This document shows, piece by piece, positions 23,642-36,473 of a stretch of DNA of 64,000 nucleotides. The notes under the pieces were generated by a model. It searched no databases and was not told the origin of the DNA. It saw only the letters and a list, made by a program, of their open reading frames with translations. The DNA lies in NCBI GenBank assembly GCA_038503065.1, contig JBCAMK010000020.1, positions 434,001-498,000 on the forward strand, written 5' to 3'. The position numbers and the translations under genes were made by a program. Origin of the DNA: Paragyromitra xinjiangensis (Eukaryota; Ascomycota; Pezizomycetes; Pezizales; Discinaceae). Every line of letters begins with the position of its first letter. The first letter of the stretch is position 1.

Positions 23642-26425
23642 ATGGCCGGCCACACCCTGAACACCGAACTCCCGGAGGAATCGATCCGACAGACCGAAGC
23701 GGTGGAAATGGCGACACAGACATTAAACGCGGCGACCTCTTCGACTTCGTTTGGTGGGAGCTCGTGGGGGGCTGGGAAGAGTGCTGATGATGGGAGCCAG
23801 GTACGGGTGTAGGAGCTTGGGGGTTTCGGGAGTGAGGCTAATGGGGGTGAGAATACAGGCTCGTTTAGCTACAGGGGAACCAATACATCCTGGACCGCAG
23901 CGGTTGAGTACGGTGTTGTCTAGGAGGAGCTCTAATGCGGCCACGACGGGGAGAGGAGGGATAAGTGGGAAAGGGGGAAGGAATTGGTGGTTGTTTCGTG
24001 GGATGGTAAATGATGTTAAAAGGAGGGCTCCGTTTTATGTTAGTGACTGGACGGATGCGTGGGATTATAGAATTGTTCCTAGTACGAGTAAGGGTTCACC
24101 ATCTTGTAGGATATTAATTGGGCTGAATGTTGACATTTTGCTTCGCGTAGTTTATATGTTTTTCGCCAAGTGTGTTTAACCTCTCCCCAATCGCAAAAGT
24201 ACGACGACAAGCTACACGACATTCTTCCTGCCAATGGAACGATTATTATACTGACTATATGGGTTTGGGGGGAATTTTAAGTGTACTACCAGCATTGGCT
24301 TTCTCACTGGATATGTAAGCTCACTAAGCAGCTTGTGGTTATAGCTTTGGGTATTAATAACCCGGGCGCAGGTTTGAGAAGACTGATATGTCATATGGCG
24401 TGAACGAAGTGCTGCTTGCTTCTGTTCTAGGTGCTGTGGTGTTTTCGTTTCTTGCTGCACAACCGCTATGTATTGTCGGCGTTACTGGGCCCATTACCGT
24501 CTTCAACTAGTATGTGTTCTCTTCCTCTGGCTTGACTGGAGTGAGGGGTATGATGCTAATATTTTTGGGTGGGTAGCACTGTTTATGATATCGTAACACC
24601 GAGGTATGCAGCAACTGGGTGTGGGTGTGGAGCTTTCATGTTTATTAATTCCAATCAGGGGCATTCCATACTTCCAGTTTATGTGCTGGGTTTGTTTGTA
24701 TGTTGTTATCTTCCCTGTATCCCGGTGCTGTGCATCCAAGCTGTATCTAACGTACCCGGCCATGGTCAGGTGGTCAATGATCATGCACATGGGATTGGCT
24801 ATAACTAACGCTTGTAATGCCGTGAAATGGGTCACTCGCTTCTCTTGCGACATTTTTGGGTCCTTCTCCTCCGCTCCCACAACAATGATTAAGTCTCAGC
24901 TCACACAGACATATATCTAGCTTCTACGTCGCCTTCATATACCTCCAGAAAGGGATCCAGGTCTTAACTCTCCAATGGCGTTCTGGGGATTCTGCCGCGT
25001 ACCTCTCTATCTCCATAGCACTACTTGTGCTAATGGTTGGATACGGTTGTGGAGTGCTTGGGGATAGTAACTTGTTCAAACATCCAGTCAGGGTTTTCTT
25101 GAAGGATTATGGCACGCCCTTGACGGTGGTTTTCTTCACTGGGTATCAGTATTTTGGGAGGATGAGGGAAGTAGAGTTAGAGCAGCTGCCGATTACGAGA
25201 GCCTTTCATCCGACAATAGAAAGAGGATGGTTGGTGCATTTCTGGGATATTGACGTGGGGAGCGTGTTTTTGGCGATTCCGTGAGTTGCTGTTGTACAAA
25301 ATTTTAATTCTGAAGCTAATGAAGATGGTAGATTTGCGATTTTGTTAACTATTTTGTTCTATTTTGATCATAATGTTTCTAGTCTCATTTGCCAAGGCAG
25401 CGAGTTTCCGCTGAAAAAGCCAGCCGGATTTCATTGGGATATTTTTCTCCTTGGCATAACTACTGGGGCAGCTGGCATTCTGGGCATTCCAGCACCAAAC
25501 GGCCTTATCCCACAAGCGCCATTCCATACCGCGTCACTCTGCGTCACTCGCAAAAAGACCGATGATGCAGAAGAGAACAAAGGCAAGGCCGAGACAGTCG
25601 TCGATCACGTTGTTGAGCAGCGTGCTAGCAACCTTGCGCAAGGGTTGTTGGTTCTGGGGACTATGACGGGGCCTTTATTGGTAGTTCTCGGGTTAATCCC
25701 GCAGGCTGTGTTGGCAGGGCTTTTCTTCGTTATGGGAATTCAGGCTTTGGAATCGGTATGTTTAAAACTATGCCGGAAGGGTGCAAAGAGCTAACGTCTA
25801 CAAAGAATGGAATGACGCTTAAGATGTTGTATCTTTGTAAGGACAGAGCTTTGACATATGGCGGAGACCCATTGAATAGATGCAGAAAAGGCGCGGTTTG
25901 GTCATTCGTAATTATTGAATTGGTGGGGTTCGGGGCAACGTTTGCAATTACGCAGACGATTGCTGCTATTGGGTAAGTACTCTTTAATTAGCAATAGGAA
26001 CTGTTATTAGAACAACCTAGTTGCGGAACCTTCTATTTAAGCCTAAATTAATTGACATCGCTTTTAGGTTCCCGGTATTTATCCTATTACTCATTCCCGT
26101 CCGGACTTTCCTTCTGCCAAAGTGCTTCACGGCTGAAGAGTTGGCAGTGTTGGACGCACCGACTGCGTCTCCATTTACACTTGAGTCTGCCGGTGGGAGT
26201 TATGGCGATTATCCAGAGAGTATTGACATTAGTCCTGCCGATGCGAGCACTATAGATATGGGTACAATCTCAGACAGCGACGAGAGCGTGATGGAGAGGG
26301 GTGATGCAATGAGGCTAAAAAGAAGGAGATCGTCTGCTGTAAGGCATAGTGATGATATTGAAAATATAGATGTGATCGAGGAAGCTGGGCCATCTAAGCC
26401 ACAGCATAGACGGGGAAGGAAATAG
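23642..26425 (+). CDS. BOR1: BOR1-type SLC4-like anion/borate transporter
   Basis: Predicted 680 residues from twelve exons. The introns are 23801-23858, 24088-24150, 24170-24281, 24315-24371, 24510-24576, 24604-24658, 24698-24769, 24860-24920, 25281-25331, 25756-25805 and 25973-26067, and the exon sum of 2043 nt is in frame. The N-terminal block FRGMVNDVKRRAPFYVSDW is diagnostic of the HCO3-transporter (SLC4) family in fungi and plants. Hydrophobic spans follow, with conserved pieces such as FEKTDMSYGVNEVLLAS, CIVGVTGPITVFNYTVYDI, LGIPAPNGLIPQAP, VVEQRASNLAQGLL and FPVFILLLIPVR. The cytosolic tail is acidic and Ser-rich. Family members export borate or other anions at the plasma membrane. 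Exons of 19, 33, 27 and 39 nt make automatic prediction difficult. The intron at 24860 has a weak GTCCTT donor. The ATG at 23642 is the first in frame; an upstream exon cannot be excluded. Confidence 0.9.
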
Positions 26426-26868
26426 TCGTGATTGGTTGGGATACGGATATCTCATTTGTGAGCACTATTGAAGAAAAAGAATGGATAGTTATGCACGCGT
26501 AGACAGATGGTTATAGACAAGATTTTAATAATGAATCGAAAGTTCTAGAGAGTCTCGAAATATGCATGAGCGTGGTAGTAGTACATCCTGATGCACCATC
26601 TGGATTGACAGGTGTAGGGTGGTTGTGGCGGGGCATGCTTCTGAGCGGCCGAGGCTTGGCGAATAAACAACATGCAAGTGGGGGAACGATCACAACCCCA
26701 TGCAGAGCTTCTCTCCTCCTGCAGGTTCGCACCATCACCACCACCTTTTTGCTCCATCACCTTTACATTGCATTCGCTTCCTCTGTGCTTAACCTCTGCA
26801 CGTCTTTTGCATACCCGTCAACAAGCTCACACCCTCCTCCGTTTTCGTAATCACTAAATTCTGACATC
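26426..26868. other. Spacer BOR1-BIM1
   Basis: A 443-bp intergenic segment. Its right part (26700-26860) is the pyrimidine-rich leader of the EB1 gene. No other feature was recognised. Confidence 0.5.
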
Positions 26869-27991
26869 ATGGGGGAATCAAGGTACGAGAATACAAAGAA
26901 TTCAACCCCCGCCCCTGTTTACCCCTTGCCCCACCCGTTCTCTTAATATCCCATTTACTGTTACTGACGCTACCATAGGCAAGAACTTCTTAACTGGCTA
27001 AACAACCTCTTGCAGCTTAACATTACGCGCGTAGAGCAATGTGGAACTGGGTACGTTCACGCTTCCCCTTTAGATGTGCGGTTTGACCTGGTTTGGTAGG
27101 TCATCTCTAAAACTAACCGCTATTTTTCGCAACAGTGCCGCGCTATGCCAGGTCTTTGATTCAATTTATGGTCAGTAAAGCTCAAGATTGGTTTGGGGCG
27201 GTTAGGGTTTGGGCATGGACTTATGGTTTGAGCAGGGGATGTGCCGATGGCAAAAGTCAAGTTTAACGTCAACACCGAATACGCGTACCTACAAAACTTT
27301 AAAATACTTACCAGTAAGTATTCTCTTTCCTATTCCTTGGAACACGTGTTTTGATATTTTCACGTGATATTTACTGACCTACCCCTGCGTCACTTCCCCA
27401 GATGTATTCACAACACATCAGATTGAAAGACCCATTCCCGTCGAACGTTTAGTGAAATGCAAATTCCAAGACAATCTCGAGTTTCTCCAATGGAGTAAAC
27501 GATATTGGGACCAATATTATCCTGGAGGAGACTATGATGCTCTTGCTCGCCGGAAGGGGGCGGGCGCCGTCGGTGGTAATGCACCACCCCCACCTAACGC
27601 CGCCCGGTCCAACGCCGCCGCAGTGAAGCGTGGAACTACGCCAACAGTTGGAGGTGCTCGCACCAGGACCCCCCTTGGTGGCGCTAGTACTGCTGCGCTG
27701 CAGCAGGAAAACTCTTCGCTGAAGGAAAATGTGGCCGGTCTCGAGAGGGAAAGGGATTTCTATTTCAGCAAGTTGAGGGATATTGAATTATTGGTCCAGC
27801 GCGCAGTTGAGGAGACGCCAGAAATTGAGCAGGACGAAGATGGCCTTGTCAGGCATATCCAAGCTATTTTGTACTCGACAGAGGTGGGCGAAGCTTCCGA
27901 CAATGAAATCACTCAGAAGAATACTACTAACGATGAGAAGGATGGTTTTGAGATACCTGACCAAGCAGAAGAGGACCTGGAAACGTTTTAG
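26869..27991 (+). CDS. BIM1: EB1 family microtubule plus-end-binding protein
   Basis: Predicted 262 residues in five exons, with introns at 26883-26978, 27051-27135, 27171-27235 and 27314-27401. The first exon is only 14 nt (MGES plus part of an Arg codon). The N-terminal calponin-homology domain (about 5-115) carries ELLNWLNNLL, TGAALCQVFDSIYGDVPM, VNTEYAYLQNFKIL and LEFLQWSKRYWDQYY. A Gly/Ala/Pro-rich linker follows, then a short coiled coil leading into the EB homology motif (RERDFYFSKLRDIELLVQ). The acidic tail ends EEDLETF. Family members (yeast Bim1, S. pombe Mal3) track growing microtubule ends and recruit partners with SxIP motifs. The final aromatic residue after acidic residues resembles the CAP-Gly-binding EEY/F end of EB1, although the penultimate residue differs. 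Length is normal. The gene is co-directional with its neighbours BOR1 and USO1. Confidence 0.93.
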
Positions 27992-28710
27992 GCGATTCGA
28001 TTCGAATGCTGTTGTCGTAGTTTGAGATTGTGTTTTGTTTTGATGGATCGTTTTCTCGAAGGCTGAATTTTTTCCTTACTTTTCACCCCTACCTCTACTA
28101 GTGCCGCTGCTGCTTCCATTACCTTACTATTTTTGTATTCTCACCGACCCTCCAATTCTATCCCGCGATCGGTTGTTAGTTTTCCTTTGCGTTCTTCGTG
28201 GGATTTAGGGTAAAAAGCGTGGCTTGGTTGATTTCTGAGGGTTTGGTCGAACTGTGGGCAAGAAGGATATCTGATGCCCGCGACTGGCGTAACTGGGGGG
28301 ACGAATACTCTAGAAGAGTGAAAGAGAAGCCATGACCATGGCGGTCCTATGTTAAGAACACGCAAAAATAAATATGGGAAAAGGGAAAATAAAGATTAAA
28401 CATTCCCAGTGTTCCTCCCTTTATTATTTGGTGGTTGTTTTGGAGCTTCGATTTAATACGTAATAGCTTTGACGGCAACTTCCATTGATACACTCGTTTT
28501 AATATTGTGACTTATATCACATAAATTGTGACCAATAGAGCGGCACACGTGACACCCCAACATTCAACGTCTCAGGACACGACAACTCACCCAAGCCCAA
28601 AATTCAATATCCTCAAATCAAAACCCTCAAACAACCCTAGGAACCACTGCCTCCAGGGCATTTACACACCGGAATCTGTTCACGAATAACTGACGACCCA
28701 GCGCAGCGCA
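27992..28710. other. Spacer BIM1-USO1
   Basis: No gene is supported. A TTGTGACTTATATCACATAAATT-like imperfect dyad lies near 28505-28530, within 210 bp of the USO1 start codon. It could be a regulatory dyad, but no factor can be assigned. Confidence 0.4.
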
Positions 28711-31700
28711 ATGTCGCTATTCACAGGAATTCTCCAGAGCCAAGCTCCCCCGAAGCAAGATGCCACATCAACCATTCAGACACTGTGTCTGCGACTGTCG
28801 ACAAGCACTCTGTTAGAGGATCGAAGGGCTGCGATTCAGGGCCTACGCAGCTTCGCGAGGGAATATAAGGAAACTGTAGCATCTGGGGGGTTGAGGGGGT
28901 TGATTGGGACTCTAAGCAAGGATGCGGAGGATGTCGACACTATTAAGGTGGTGCTGGAAACACTACTGTTGTTGTTTGTTAAGGATGAATCAAATGTTAG
29001 TTACTATCATCATTATCGCCATTTTACTCGAGGAAGCTTGGGTGTGGTTTTACGCATACTTGCGCCAGCTTAGTAGGGGGGAGCTGGGCCTCATGATGGG
29101 ATATGTAGTAGCTGTGGTCGTGTGACTGACAGTATCATATAGCCAGAATCTTCGGAAGATATAGCTTTATGGCTCACAGACGAGTTCACTCAGGTGCGCA
29201 TAATCCAAATTTGCTCCTATGGCGAAGAATAGAATAACTGATGTGACCACAGAAGCAAGAGAATATCACAGTTCTCATAGACCTGCTCCAGGATTCAGAT
29301 TTCTATATCCGGCTCTACACGTTACAGCTACTCGTAGCAATATTGAATAATCGCCCATCAAGAACACAAGAATGTGTTCTGACAGCTCCGCTCGGGATAT
29401 CCCGCCTTGTCTCCACCCTTGACGATAAGCGGGATGCAATTCGGAATGGTACGCATTCTTGCCCATGAACACAGCGAGTATCTAGTTCCTAACAATCTAT
29501 ATAAACACAGAGGGCATCTTATTGATAATCAACCTCTCATCCGGCCATACTGACATTCAAAAGCTCATCGCCTTCGAAAACGCCTTCGAAAAAGCCTTCT
29601 CTATTATCGAATCTGAAGGCGGCATTGACGGTGGCATAGTAGCCCAGGACTGTCTTCAGCTACTATCAAATTTACTATCATACAATGTGTCAAATCAAAG
29701 CTTCTTTAGGGAGATCGGCTGTGTGCCAAAATTGGCGAAGCTGTTTGAGTTTGATCAGAGGGACATAGCACCCTATGCGAAAGAGCAGAGGGATATTAAT
29801 GTTCAATATGCAACGAGGGTTGTTAGATTATTTGTAGTCCCGGGAGGACTAGGGACAGCGGCAAATCAGACATCGTTTTTTAATGCTGGTATACTACATT
29901 TGATGTTGGTTATTGCGTTTTCAGCGTTCAACGATTTCCCAACTCGAGCTGAGGTAATTGCTCTCAATATTCTACTAACTTTCTAACGCTAATACCTGGA
30001 TCTTTGAAATAGGCCTTAAAAGCGGTCGCAGACCTGATCCACGAAAACGATGTCCTCCAAGAGAACTTCGCCCAGATGAAAGTTACTTACCTGGATCCTA
30101 CTGTTCCGCCAGAGGTCCAAGCTCAGCAGCATAATCCGGAGGACATGTGCTATGTTATCGAGGGTTTATTAGACCTAGCTTTGTTGACTTCATCAATACT
30201 TGCATTTGATGCAAGGTTAGCCGCTTGTCGATGCCTCGAGTCTTACTTTGCTGGGAATCAGCCGGTGCGACTGCATTTCTTAAACCATGCCATTAATTTG
30301 CATATCCAGGGAGACAGCTCTGCAAACATTCTCACCTGTCTAATAAACCTTGATTCCGATTCTCGCGGCGATCCTTACCGTGTCTGGCTCGCCAGCGTCA
30401 TCTTCTTACACTTAATTCATGATGACGAAGAAGCCAAAGCGCTCGCAACCTCTGTCAAAGAAGGTGATGCAGAAGCTGGTGAAGAGGTCGTTACGGCAAT
30501 TCAAGGCATCTCTGCCAACCTAATAGCTGCACTAGAACACAACTATGACCCGCGGATAATCGTGGGATATTTAATGTTGCTATGCGTGTGGCTGTATGAG
30601 GACTCTGCAGCGGTTGACGATTTCTTGACCGAAGGCTCAAGCATTCAGTCGCTGGTTTCGACAGTGAAACAAAGTAGTAACTCAGATGTATTAGTACAGG
30701 GATTGTGTGCATTCCTGCTAGGTATTCTATATGAGTTCAGTCATAAAGACTCTCCCATTCCAAGGTACAAACTCCAGGTAGCCCTAGGTAGCCCTCTTTA
30801 AGCGAAAATATACTGATATTAAAATCTAGAGCCACGCTGCACCCAATCCTAGCCAGTCGTATGGGCCGAGATCACTACCTAAACAAGGTTACGAAGCTTC
30901 GAGAAAACCCCCGGGTACGGGATTTCGAGGTATTCATGGAGGCACCTATAAATAGGCGGGGTGCAGGCCTCCCAGATGTCTTCTTCGACCATACATTCAT
31001 CGACTTCTTGAAGGACAACTATAGCCGAATACTGCGAGCCGTTGACAGAGACCCTTCGGAGACGCATACCGGCACCAACGGCAAAATAAACGGGGTATCC
31101 GCAGAACTGATGGAATCATTGAAAGCCCAACTAGAAGAGAAGGAAGAAGAGCTCTCGAAACTACAAACAACATGCCTAGCTCTCGAGCAACGAATAACGC
31201 AAGAGCAACACGAGGTACAACGGACAAAAGAAGCGGCAGCGACAGAACTGCAGAAGCAGCGAGAAGCAGCCGAAATGCTACGACGGAAGCATGAAGCTGA
31301 TGCCGCCACTGCTGCTGAGCGGAACAGAGCTGCGGTCGCGGAAATCCAACGGGTTCGTTGGGAGGCAGAGCAGATTGCGAAGGACAAAATAGCATTAAAG
31401 AGGCAAATAGGAGAGATTGAAAATGAGATGAAGAGAAGAATAGCGGAAATGCAAAGTGAAGTGGAGAAGACGAAGAGAGAAGCGAATATGCAGCTCAGAA
31501 TCGCGGGTGAAGAGAATCAGAGCAAACTTTCGGAAGCAGAAGTCAGAGTAAAGAGGGCTGTGATGGCGGTGCAAGAAGCGGAAGGAAGAGCAATAGAGGC
31601 AAGCACTAGGGCTCAAGCGGCGGAAGCGACGGTAATTGTGGCAGAGGAGAAAGCAAGGGAAGCAACAAACAATGTACACGCTGCAGATGAGGCGGTCAGG

Positions 31701-32700
31701 GCGGCGAATGAGACGGCTAAGCTTGCGGAGGAGAGGGCGAAGGCGGCGGAGGAGAGGGCGAAGGCGGCGGAGGAAATATCGAAAGTGGCAGAGGAGAGAT
31801 CGAAAGAAGCAGAGGAGAAGTTGAGGATGGGAGAGGAGAGCTTGAAAGTAGCAGAAGAAAGGTTGAATGCAGCAGAGGAGAGATCGAACGCAGCAGAAGA
31901 GAACTCGAAGGCAACAGAGGAAAGAACGAAAATTGCGGAGGAAACAGCTAAAGAAGCAGAGGAGAAAGCTAAGGCTGCAGAAGAAGCGGCCAGGGTAGCT
32001 GACGAGAAATTGGCAGCCGCTGGGGAGAGAGCGGAGAGAGCAGACGCAAGCAGGCAAGCCGCTGAAGAGGCAATTAAAGCGGTAGAGGAGAGAATTAAGA
32101 CAGCGGAAGAAGCAACCAGAGAGGCCAACGAAAAGGTGGTAGCCGCGGAAGAGAGAGCAAAGACCGCTGAAGATAACATGCAGGCCGCGGAGGAAAACGC
32201 GAAGATTGCGAGCGAAAAACTAGAAGAGAGGCTGAACGCAGCAGAACAGGCTACAAAAATAACAACTGAAAAGCTCAAAGCTGCCGAGGATCAACTTAAC
32301 GCCACAAAGGATCAGCTCAAAGCTGCTGAAGACCAACTCAAAGCCGCCGAGGGGCGTATAAAAGAATCAGAGGAGAAAGCGAAGAGAGCGGACGAGGAAG
32401 TAGAAGAGGCCCAAGCAAAGGTTGCGGAAGCTGAAGGGAATACCAAAAAAGCAGAAGAAAAAATCAAGAGTGCTGAGAAGGAGAGAGACGATATACAGAC
32501 ACAGCTAGATGATTTATTTATGGTCCTATCTGATCTAGAAGAGAAACGAGAGAAGGATAAGGTATATTACTTTTCTATCTACGACTATTTGTAGACTAAT
32601 GGCTGACAAATTCTTTCAGGAACGGTTAAAAGCTCTCGGCGAGGAGGTGTCTGATGATGGAGGTGATGACGATGACGACGACGACGACGACGACGAGTAG
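28711..32700 (+). CDS. USO1: USO1/p115 vesicle-tethering protein
   Basis: Predicted 1179 residues in seven exons, with introns at 28996-29142, 29194-29252, 29449-29510, 29954-30012, 30765-30829 and 32562-32619. The start MSLFTGILQSQAPPKQDA and the following armadillo-like head (to about residue 660; LIINLSSGHTDIQKLIAFE, FDFTFIDFLKDNYSRI-like end) are characteristic of Uso1/p115. From about 670 to 1150 the protein is one long coiled coil built largely of Ala/Glu/Lys seven-residue units of the type AEERAKA. The last exon encodes SDDGGD followed by an uninterrupted Asp run and Glu, the acidic C-terminal tail of the family. By family, it is a peripheral Golgi tether that captures COPII vesicles with the Rab Ypt1 and promotes SNARE assembly. 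The tail is longer than in animal p115 and more repetitive than in yeast Uso1. The final GAC run is a trinucleotide microsatellite inside the coding sequence. Confidence 0.93.
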
Positions 32701-33772
32701 TTTGGGAATGACACGAATGGGAAAGGTGAGGGAAATATCCAAGCGGATGTATAAAAACTGTAAATAATACTCGCCATAAAAGTAGCGTGTACCCACATCA
32801 TGCCGAGTGACATCTCATGCCTCAAGTCACACCAAGTAATAGCGAATGGCTAAGGCAAGAAAGAACTATTGACAGATATTGGTGTATGGTTAAACTTATA
32901 GTAATAGGCAGCCTCGTGCCCAGCCCATTCCAAGCGCGTTCAGATTCTTACTATATCATAGTAAACCACAATAGAAAAAGCAGGATTAACAACCGGAGTT
33001 ATAGGTTATCACGGAATATGACAGCCAATACAGAAACTACACCCAATAACCATTGACTAAATCCAAGAGAATGCTTCCTTTTCAGGTACATGAAGTAGCA
33101 TCTCACGAGATTTCCTGACAATAACCGAAAAATACAAAACGCCGCCTTCCCGGCCCAAAAACTAATATGCAGCAGTTTCTACTGGATATATATATTGATA
33201 AAGGATACCGACCACCATGGGCTCCACCATGGCGGATTGCCATAACTCCAAAAGGTAAAATTCAAGACGGACAAGGATAGACGAAACTAGAAAATGCAGC
33301 AGGGATGTAGCAGGGGGTTGGAATCAGGAAGGACGTCGAAACAAAGCCAGCGAACCCTGTACCAATCCCGGAAGCCCGGGGTAAGTACCGGTACGATGAG
33401 ACATAATACAAGGAATCGCAAGGGTTCCCCACAACAGACGACGGTGAACAGGGCGCATGCCCGCAAGTCCCCACCACAAAAATCCGAAATTTCAACCAGC
33501 AAGTCCTAATAGATGGATAATAGGAAATGAGAGAAAGAGAAAAAATAACAGGCCCAGTGTCAAATGCAGTGCCAAACCCAACAAAAAATAAAGAATAAAC
33601 AACCAACGCATCTCGTAAGAGTTACTCAAACATGTCTCATAACATAGTAAATGCATAACAACCCAATAAGAAAGTTTATGCTAACCAGAACTTTTCCAAC
33701 CATACTGTCATAAATTCACAAGTCCGTATGACCAGCCGCTCCAATTATCCCTATAATTTTTCCATAACCCTT
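32701..33772. other. Convergent spacer USO1-MKK
   Basis: This segment lies between the 3' ends of two convergent genes. No gene is supported; several short open frames on both strands lack family resemblance. A duplicated ACCATGG phrase (near 33213 and 33227) lies near 33220. Confidence 0.5.
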
Positions 33773-35414
33773 TCATTTCCAATCCCAAACCTGGGCTAGG
33801 AAATGGGCCATGTTCACTCTTTTATTCTTCATTTCCAGAATCCAGGGATGTTCTAGCATCCTCCATGGGCTAGCTCGTCGTGCTGTATCTTTTTCGAGGC
33901 TTTAAATAATGGAGTTAGCACAAGCCGTCTGTAAACGGGCTCAAAAGCCGAAAATACAAGTGAAACATACCAGCACCGAATGAAATACTTGAAGTTATCA
34001 CTCCACTTAATGCCAAGATGGGGCTCGTCTTTCAATTCTGGTATTGGCTGTCGTACGATATAGGTGAGAAGATCGATTAAACCGGCACGCCCACCGCTGT
34101 CGGCTTCGTTTCCGAATGGGAACCGGTGTTGAGCAACTTCCAGAAGAGTAACGCCAAGAGACCAAACGTCAGAAGTAATGGTATATGAATGTCCCTGGAT
34201 TCGTTCGGGCTATATTGCGGTCAGCAAAAGGATCTAGAAGTATATTTAGATGAAGGAAAGCATACGGCCATGTAATACGATGTTCCAATGAAGGTATCAG
34301 CGTTACCCTTTGAGCCGATGAGCTCGCCAGAAACGCCGAAATCGCATAGTTTGACTTGTCCGTTTCGGCACAAAAGGATGTTTGAAGGTTTGATGTCTGT
34401 TCCCAACTTTAGTAAAAAAAAAGAACGAGGGAAGAAAAAACAAAAAACAAAAACAGCAACCGTTCCGAGAAATCACGAACCTCTGTGAATAATCTTCCTT
34501 CCACTCAAGTACGTCAATCCCTCCAACACCCCCTCCGCAATCTTCCCAAGCACTTTTTCTCCAGTTCTACCTTCCAGTTTCTTTACCTCCCTGTAGATGC
34601 TGTCCAAGCTCCCACCCTCACAAAACTCCATTATAATTGAGATGGTTGCCGAGGAAAAGTCCATGAATGCGCCGTGATATTTACAGATATATGGCGATGA
34701 GCACTCCTTGTTGAAACTAAGTTCGCGGAAGATTTGTTTCTTGACTTCAGGGTTCGGGTCTGTAGTAATAATCTGAATGTGTTAATTCACGTTAGTCGGA
34801 CAGTTTAGATAAAGTCTAGTACAATTGATAGATGTAAAATTTACCTTCATGGCAAAGACGGTTTTCCCGCCTTTAAGCCTACATCGTGTTACAGCTCCTC
34901 CAGCACCTTCTCCCAGACTTCCCAATTCATCAATCCTCCCACACTCGCTAGCCTTTTTCCATCCTTCGTCATCAAGATCGTCCACATCCAGATTTTCGTT
35001 ATCCCAATCTATGCTTGCCTTGCGGTCAGGCCCTTCCTGAATTGATAATCCGTTGGCAACCCCAGAGGTATCAGGCGAACCCCGCACCTGATTCCTCAAC
35101 CCCATAGCAAAGCTCAAGGCCGAGTATTGCTGATTTACTTGTTGCACAGGACTCGCATACGATGCTGCACGTTTCTGCTCAATAGGTCCAAGCCGTAGCC
35201 CACCAGCGGCTGGGTTGCCAGGAGTTGCCAGACTCAGTTTTGGTGGACCACGGCCACTCCTGGGCTGAGGGGGGCCCATCTGAGGGAATCCATTGCTGAT
35301 TTGTTGGGGCTGGGGGACACCATTGCTGGGTGATCCTGGTATCGAAAGCCCGAGACGAGGGGGGCCTCGAGAGGGTACTGGTGCTCGTAGAAGTGGTACT
35401 TGTGCTGTAGACAT
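33773..35414 (-). CDS. MKK1: MAP kinase kinase, cell-wall-integrity type (MKK1/2)
   Basis: Predicted 452 residues in five exons, with introns at 34773-34844, 34397-34480, 34210-34265 and 33900-33970. The N-terminal 150 residues are Pro/Gly/Ser-rich and end in [10 protein letters not shown], as in fungal Mkk homologues. The kinase domain has the glycine loop [11 protein letters not shown], the catalytic Lys190 (VFAMK), HRDIKPSN spanning an intron, DFGVSG, and an activation loop [17 protein letters not shown] with Ser and Thr at the usual MAPKKK-target spacing. SYYMAPER and [14 protein letters not shown] follow. The C-terminus [19 protein letters not shown] is nearly invariant in this subfamily and fixes the stop. 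By family, the protein relays the Bck1 signal to the Slt2/MpkA MAP kinase in response to wall stress. All key residues are present and the length is normal. The gene converges with USO1. Confidence 0.93.
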
Positions 35415-36473
35415 TATGAAAATGAGGGGGGGGGTAGTTGCGACAAAGAGTGGAAATCGACCCGGATGCCTTTACGACAGCCTATGACGGTGCGGGGAAA
35501 TAGAAAAAAGTTGCTAGCTGATCTACGTAAGGACTTGAAGCTGCAGGGAAGCGAGATCAGTTGGAGATACCGAACACGTTGTCAGAAAATAAACGTACTT
35601 TGTCCCTGTAAATAAGAATGATGGTGATGGTGAAACGTTAAAGTGGTTGTTCACACCAACAGCCAAAAAAAACCTGGATCTTCAAAATGATCAAAATGAG
35701 AATAAACTACAGCTCAGAAACTGATGAAACGATGGTTGGGCTGTCTGGACTATTTATCTCGCCTTGGGGGATCGGAAGGACAGCCGTGAGTGAAGTCGAG
35801 ACGACGTGTCGCTATGCTCGGTTAATGCTATCGTTGGGATAATGCGAAAAGAGAGGTCTTGTCTGAGCAGCCAAGGTGGGGGACTAATTCTGTAGTGACA
35901 ATACTACTGGGGCGAAAGGCAAAAGCGAGGTACCAGCGAGCTCGATAGATAGATGCAGACGGGGGGGCGAGTCGATGTGAAAAAGGAAACCTTAAGATAT
36001 GGCGATTGTGGTGAGTATGCAAGTGTTGTTGATACGATGGTTGAGCGAGCGAGATTCTTGCAAGGCCGGATATCCGCCTGGATATCTATCTACCTAACCT
36101 GCTAGAGATGGACAGCCGTGATACGTAGGCGTTGGTTTTGTTTGATGAACAACAGAGCACAACAGCAAATCCCAGCGTTGTGGGGGGGAAGAGGCGAGGA
36201 GGGGGTGAATGGGCGAAGGTGGAGGGGTGGAGACACGCCCACGGCTGGCTGGAGACAAGACCGAGCATATCAGACAGTCCTACCCAGATCTCCTGATGGG
36301 GAGCACGCCGCAGCCCGCTTCACGACAAACCCCCCCAATGACTTTCTCTATACGATACGACTTGCAAAAGTACAAGTAGAGCCTTGCGTTTACGTAGCGA
36401 TTCGTTCACAACCCCAAGTTCAAATCTTCCTCGTCAAATTGCCACTCTTGTTTATCGATACCCCCTCACCCTT
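35415..36473. other. MKK upstream region
   Basis: This is the presumed promoter and 5' leader of the minus-strand MKK gene. The + strand beside the start has a G run (35428-35436), which reads as a pyrimidine-rich leader on the minus strand. Short frames are open on both strands, but none is convincing. Confidence 0.45.

Noticed and set aside
31395..32278. Minus-strand frames of about 220 codons inside USO1
   Set aside because: They are antisense shadows of the repetitive Ala/Glu coding tract.
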